The position numbers and the translations under genes were made by a program. Below are positions 60,948-64,000 of a DNA stretch of 64,000 nucleotides, piece by piece (position 1 is the first letter of the stretch; each line of letters starts with the position of its first letter). The stretch comes from Cellulomonas sp. NS3 (lineage in GTDB: Bacteria > Actinomycetota > Actinomycetes > Actinomycetales > Cellulomonadaceae), in the NCBI RefSeq assembly GCF_024757985.1, contig NZ_CP103289.1:3038001-3102000 (forward strand), in the 5' to 3' direction. The notes under the pieces are model-generated. The model saw nothing but the letters and a program-made list of their open reading frames with translations. It made no database searches and was not told the DNA's origin.

Positions 60948-62954
60948 TCACACCCGCACGGCCGGCGCGAGGCGCTCGAGGAGCGCGGGGCCGATGCCCT
61001 CGACCTCCGCGAGCTCGTCGAGCGACCGGAACCGCCCGTGCTCCTCGCGCCACGCGAGGATGCGGCCGGCGAGCACCGGGCCGATGCCCGGCAGCGCGTC
61101 GAGCGCTGTCACGTCCGCGGTGTTGAGATCGAGCGGCCCTGCGCTCCCCGCGGCGTCGGTGGCCGGACCCGCCGGCGCGGCGGGTGCCGCCTCCCCCACG
61201 GCGGAGACCGCGACCTGCTCGCCGTCGACGAGGACCCGCGCGAGGTTGAGGGCAGCGAGGTCCGCGGACGACGACGGACCGCCTGCCGCCGTCAGGGCGT
61301 CCGACACGCGCGAGCCCTCGGGCAGCTCGATGATCCCCGGCTGCGCGACCTGCCCCACCACGTGCACGACGACCTGACCGGCGCGCTCGGCGGATCCGGC
61401 GGCGGTCCCCGCACCGGTCGGGGCATCGGCGCCGCCCGCAACGTCGGCGCCGGTCGCGGCGTCCGGCTCCGGCTCGGCGCCGACCACCTCACCGGTCGCC
61501 CCCGGCGCTCCGGTGACCTCCGGGAGCTCGACCGCGTGCCCCACCTGCGGCACGAGCGCGGGCGCCGCGCGGGCGACCACGACGCCCGCGACGAGGGCCA
61601 CCGCGAGCGCCGCGACGAGCCCGAGCCGCGTCGGCACGGCCCAGCGCCGCGCTGCTGCTCCGGCGCCGACCTCGTGCTCGCGCTCGAGCGGCGAGCCGTA
61701 GCGGCCGGCGTACTCGTCCCGCGCACGAGCGAGCCGTCCCGTCGCGACCCGCCGGACGACGTCCTCGGCGCCCGCCAGGGTGCCGTCATCGAACCCCTCG
61801 GCCCGGGCCCGCGTCGTGGTCCCGGACAGGGCCTCGGGATCGTCGACCCATCCCGGACCCGGTTCAGGTAGCGGCTCCCCGCCCGGTTCCGGCTCCCAGG
61901 CGGCGCCGGGGCCCTGTCTCGCACCCGAACCCGGCGTCGGTCCGCGCCCGGGCCTGCGGCTCACGTCCGGACCCACCGTCTCGTTCTGCTCCGCGTCCGG
62001 ACCCAGCGTCTCGTTCTGCTCCGCGTCCGGACCCACCATCTCGTCCTGCTCCGCCTGCGCGTCGGGGTCCGCACCGCCCGCCACCTCGAGACCGCGCCGC
62101 CGGAGTGGGGCCTCGCGCAGCCCGTCCAGCGCCCGTCGACCTCCGCCCTGCTCGCCGGCCGCGCTCCACGCTGCCGACGCCGCGCGCTCGCCCCCGGCAT
62201 GATCGCCGCCGTCCGGGTGGGACGACGGGTGTCCGTCGGAGGCCACGCCGACCACGCGCGCGCGGCCGTCGACCGCCACACCGCGCACGCGCGCCTCCGG
62301 ACCGTCGCCCGGACCCGGCCGTCCGTCCGCCGGCGCAGGGGCACCGGTCCCGCGCGCGTGGCGCGAGTCACGCCCGTCCACGACGCGCAGCTCCGGCCAC
62401 CGCGGTCGCACGGTGCCCGGCGCCGCGGCGACGTCGCCGGACGTCGCCGGTGCGACGCGCGGCACGGGTGACGTCGGTGTCCGGAGCTCGTCCGCGCGGA
62501 GCGCCGTGCCGGGGTCCGATCCAGGCACGCCCGGGAAGGGCGCCGACGTCCGAGGGAAGGACCCCGCCGCACGACGTGGGACCGCCGCAGGACTGGAGCC
62601 CGCCGTCCCCGACACCCGACCCGCCGCGCTGCCGAGCGAGCGCGACGGGTCGGCACCGCCCGGCTCGCCGCCGGGGAACGAGCCCGCCACCCCGGGCACC
62701 GAGCCCTCCGGGCCGTCGGGCGGGCTCCTCCGGTCGACGACGCCTGGCTCGGCGCCGCGGAACGAGCCCGCCGCCCCGAGCACCGCACCCGCACTGCCAC
62801 CGAGCGGACTCGGCGCGTCGGAAACGCCCGGCTCGGCCCCCGGGCCGCGCTGCGGCGTCCAGCGCCGCGTGGCACCGGGGTGCGGCGTCGGTGCGGGGCT
62901 CAACGCCTCGAGTCGGCGCCGGGCGGAGTCGGAGGGGTCGGGGGCTCGGACCAT
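60948..62954 (-). CDS. comEA: ComEA-family helix-hairpin-helix DNA-binding protein with long N-terminal extension
   Basis: 668 residues. The last 200 are ComEA: a membrane span (RLGLVAALAVALVAGVVVARAA, about 435-457), a linker, an SLBB-like domain (VVVHVVGQVAQPGIIELPEG) and the C-terminal HHH region (LDLNTADVTALDALPGIGPVLAGRI, FRSLDELAEVEGIGPALLERL). ComEA binds incoming DNA outside the membrane and passes it to ComEC. The first 430 residues are a Gly/Pro/Arg/Ser-rich low-complexity cytoplasmic extension, far longer than usual, with a three-copy 10-residue repeat. ATG at 62954 lies six bases after TACGGT. Its stop is one base from the comEC start. Confidence 0.88.
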   Translation of the reverse strand: MVRAPDPSDSARRRLEALSPAPTPHPGATRRWTPQRGPGAEPGVSDAPSPLGGSAGAVLGAAGSFRGAEPGVVDRRSPPDGPEGSVPGVAGSFPGGEPGGADPSRSLGSAAGRVSGTAGSSPAAVPRRAAGSFPRTSAPFPGVPGSDPGTALRADELRTPTSPVPRVAPATSGDVAAAPGTVRPRWPELRVVDGRDSRHARGTGAPAPADGRPGPGDGPEARVRGVAVDGRARVVGVASDGHPSSHPDGGDHAGGERAASAAWSAAGEQGGGRRALDGLREAPLRRRGLEVAGGADPDAQAEQDEMVGPDAEQNETLGPDAEQNETVGPDVSRRPGRGPTPGSGARQGPGAAWEPEPGGEPLPEPGPGWVDDPEALSGTTTRARAEGFDDGTLAGAEDVVRRVATGRLARARDEYAGRYGSPLEREHEVGAGAAARRWAVPTRLGLVAALAVALVAGVVVARAAPALVPQVGHAVELPEVTGAPGATGEVVGAEPEPDAATGADVAGGADAPTGAGTAAGSAERAGQVVVHVVGQVAQPGIIELPEGSRVSDALTAAGGPSSSADLAALNLARVLVDGEQVAVSAVGEAAPAAPAGPATDAAGSAGPLDLNTADVTALDALPGIGPVLAGRILAWREEHGRFRSLDELAEVEGIGPALLERLAPAVRV
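61965..62054. repeat. Three 30-bp tandem repeats in comEA
   Basis: Units at 61965, 61995 and 62025 begin GTCCGGACCCA and encode the 10-residue repeat GPDAEQNETV/L on the minus strand. Confidence 0.85.
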
Positions 62955-62960
62955 GCCGCG

Positions 62961-62966
62961 ACCGTA
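62961..62966 (-). promoter_or_regulatory. -10 hexamer TACGGT, leaderless start of comEA-comEC
   Basis: TACGGT on the minus strand ends six bases before the ATG at 62954. Confidence 0.45.
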
Positions 62967-63024
62967 CGGAGGGCCGGGTCACCGGCATCGCCCGCCCGCG
63001 GCCACCAGGACGGCGTCGGTGCGG

Positions 63025-64000
63025 TCAGGCGGCTGGGGGTGCGTCGGCGTCGGCGACCACCAGGGCGAGCACCCCGGGGCCCGCGTGCGCGCCGAGCACC
63101 GCGCTCACCTCGCACACCTCGACGGTGCACGCACTCCCGGCGAGCCGGGACCGCAGGGACTCGGCCACCTCCGCACCGAGCTCCGGCTGGCCGAGGTGGT
63201 GGACGGCCACGCGTGCGCGCCCGCGGCCGTGCACGTCGGCGACGACGAGGGCCTCGAGACGTTCACGGGCGGCCCGACGCGTCCGGACCTTCTCCGCGAC
63301 CTCGATCCGGCCGGACCGCAGCGCGAGGATCGGGCGCAGGCCGAGCACGGTGCCCAGCGCGGCCGCGGTGGCGCTGAGCCGGCCGCCACGGCGCAGGTGG
63401 TCGAGCGAGTCGACGAGGAACCAGGCGTGCGCGTCGGCCGCGACCTGACGTGCCCGCTCGGCGACCGCGGCCCCGTTCGGCAGGGGTGCCGGCTCGTCGG
63501 CGGCGGGTGCCGGCGACCGGTCACGCCGCCTCCCGAACGGACCGTGCCACGTGCGCGACCCCGCGACGGGCGGGGCCGGGTCCGGCGCGCCCACCGACAC
63601 CCCGCCGCGCGCCAGCCGCGCAGCCGAGAGGACCGCAAAGCCGAGCCCCATCGCGACCGAGCGCGAGTCGACGACGTGCACGGGGAGCGGCGCCGCGAGG
63701 GCGGCGAGCTGCGCGCCACGCACCGTGCCCGAGAGGTCCCCGGAGAGGTGCACGGACACGATCTCCCGCGCTCCCCCGGCAGCAGCACGCGCGTACGCGT
63801 CGGCGAACGCGGCGGGCGACGGCTGCGAGGTCGTGACGCGCTGCCCCGCCCCGAGCGCCGCCGTCAGCGCGGCGGGGTCCAGGTCGCGCCCCTCGTGCAG
63901 GCGCTCGCCACCGAGGACGACCTCGAGCGGCACCACCACGACGCCCCACCGCTCGAGCTCGTGCGCGGGCAGCGACGCCGTCGAGTCCGTCACGACGGCG
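63025..64000 (-). CDS. DegV family fatty-acid-binding protein (5' end beyond window)
   Basis: About 325 residues are visible, starting AVVTDSTASLP; the true start lies a few codons beyond base 64000. DegV hallmarks: TDSTASLP, TSQPSPAAFADAY, IVSVHLSGDLSGTVRGAQLAA, VVDSRSVAMGLGFAV, LDHLRRGGRLSATAAALG and LRPILALRSGRIEVAEKVR. DegV (FakB-like) proteins bind a fatty acid for phosphorylation by a FakA-type kinase. A low-complexity insert of about 45 residues (Pro/Arg-rich, around GSRTWHGPFGRRRDRS) interrupts the domain midway. It lies upstream of comEA on the same strand, the usual position. Confidence 0.92.
   Translation of the reverse strand, partial: AVVTDSTASLPAHELERWGVVVVPLEVVLGGERLHEGRDLDPAALTAALGAGQRVTTSQPSPAAFADAYARAAAGGAREIVSVHLSGDLSGTVRGAQLAALAAPLPVHVVDSRSVAMGLGFAVLSAARLARGGVSVGAPDPAPPVAGSRTWHGPFGRRRDRSPAPAADEPAPLPNGAAVAERARQVAADAHAWFLVDSLDHLRRGGRLSATAAALGTVLGLRPILALRSGRIEVAEKVRTRRAARERLEALVVADVHGRGRARVAVHHLGQPELGAEVAESLRSRLAGSACTVEVCEVSAVLGAHAGPGVLALVVADADAPPAA

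Overview
This window looks like a chromosomal segment of a very high-GC actinobacterium. The closest fit is a Cellulomonas-like member of the Micrococcales. That is inferred from the extreme GC-rich codon use, frequent GTG starts, many ATGA/GTGA stop-start overlaps, a mycothiol-type maleylpyruvate-isomerase-fold protein and actinobacterial families such as DUF3097. I cannot confirm genus or species without a search. There are no rRNA or tRNA genes, IS elements, phage genes or CRISPR arrays that I can see. No gene-free stretch exceeds about 255 bases.

Backbone. Read on the minus strand from right to left, the window carries a housekeeping order familiar from actinobacteria: degV, comEA, comEC, holA, (rpsT on plus), lepA, hemW, (DUF3097 on plus), hrcA, dnaJ, rsmE, phoH, ybeY, corC/hlyC, era, leuA, recO, uppS. 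A zinc-type ABC transporter (znuA tail, znuC, znuB) and a DedA-like gene lie at the left end on plus. Accessory blocks sit between backbone genes: (i) 6820-27546, an 11-gene run between era and leuA; (ii) 33159-36094, a lipoprotein plus AraC regulator/NAD(P)-binding protein/DUF1772 set; (iii) 41665-43424, small membrane proteins; (iv) 46728-53937, a GGDEF-EAL protein, an ATP-grasp/alpha-E/transglutaminase operon and a PemK-like toxin; (v) 54521-57980, an XRE-TPR regulator, a tiny secreted peptide and two EAL-like proteins.

The two most interesting regions. The block at 6820-27546 encodes, nearly all with overlapping ends, a PP2C phosphatase, an FHA protein, a transmembrane Ser/Thr kinase with an extracellular Fn3-like domain, a 2020-residue Ig/Fn3 surface protein, a MoxR ATPase, a DUF58 protein, a transglutaminase-fold protein that has lost its catalytic Cys and His, an RDD-FHA membrane protein and three tandem membrane-anchored beta-propeller proteins. 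It reads as one envelope-signalling system: phosphorylation inside, large adhesive or sensor modules outside, and a MoxR/DUF58 chaperone-like pair between them. The block at 54521-57980 pairs a TPR-type XRE regulator with a 46-residue secreted peptide and c-di-GMP-type domains, a possible peptide-signalling unit.

Regulation visible in sequence. A leucine-rich leader peptide with a strong hairpin precedes leuA (attenuation). A CIRCE operator lies upstream of hrcA-dnaJ. About ten genes have a TANNNT -10 hexamer 6-8 bases before the start codon, which suggests leaderless mRNAs. Several convergent gene ends share perfect GC-rich hairpin terminators.
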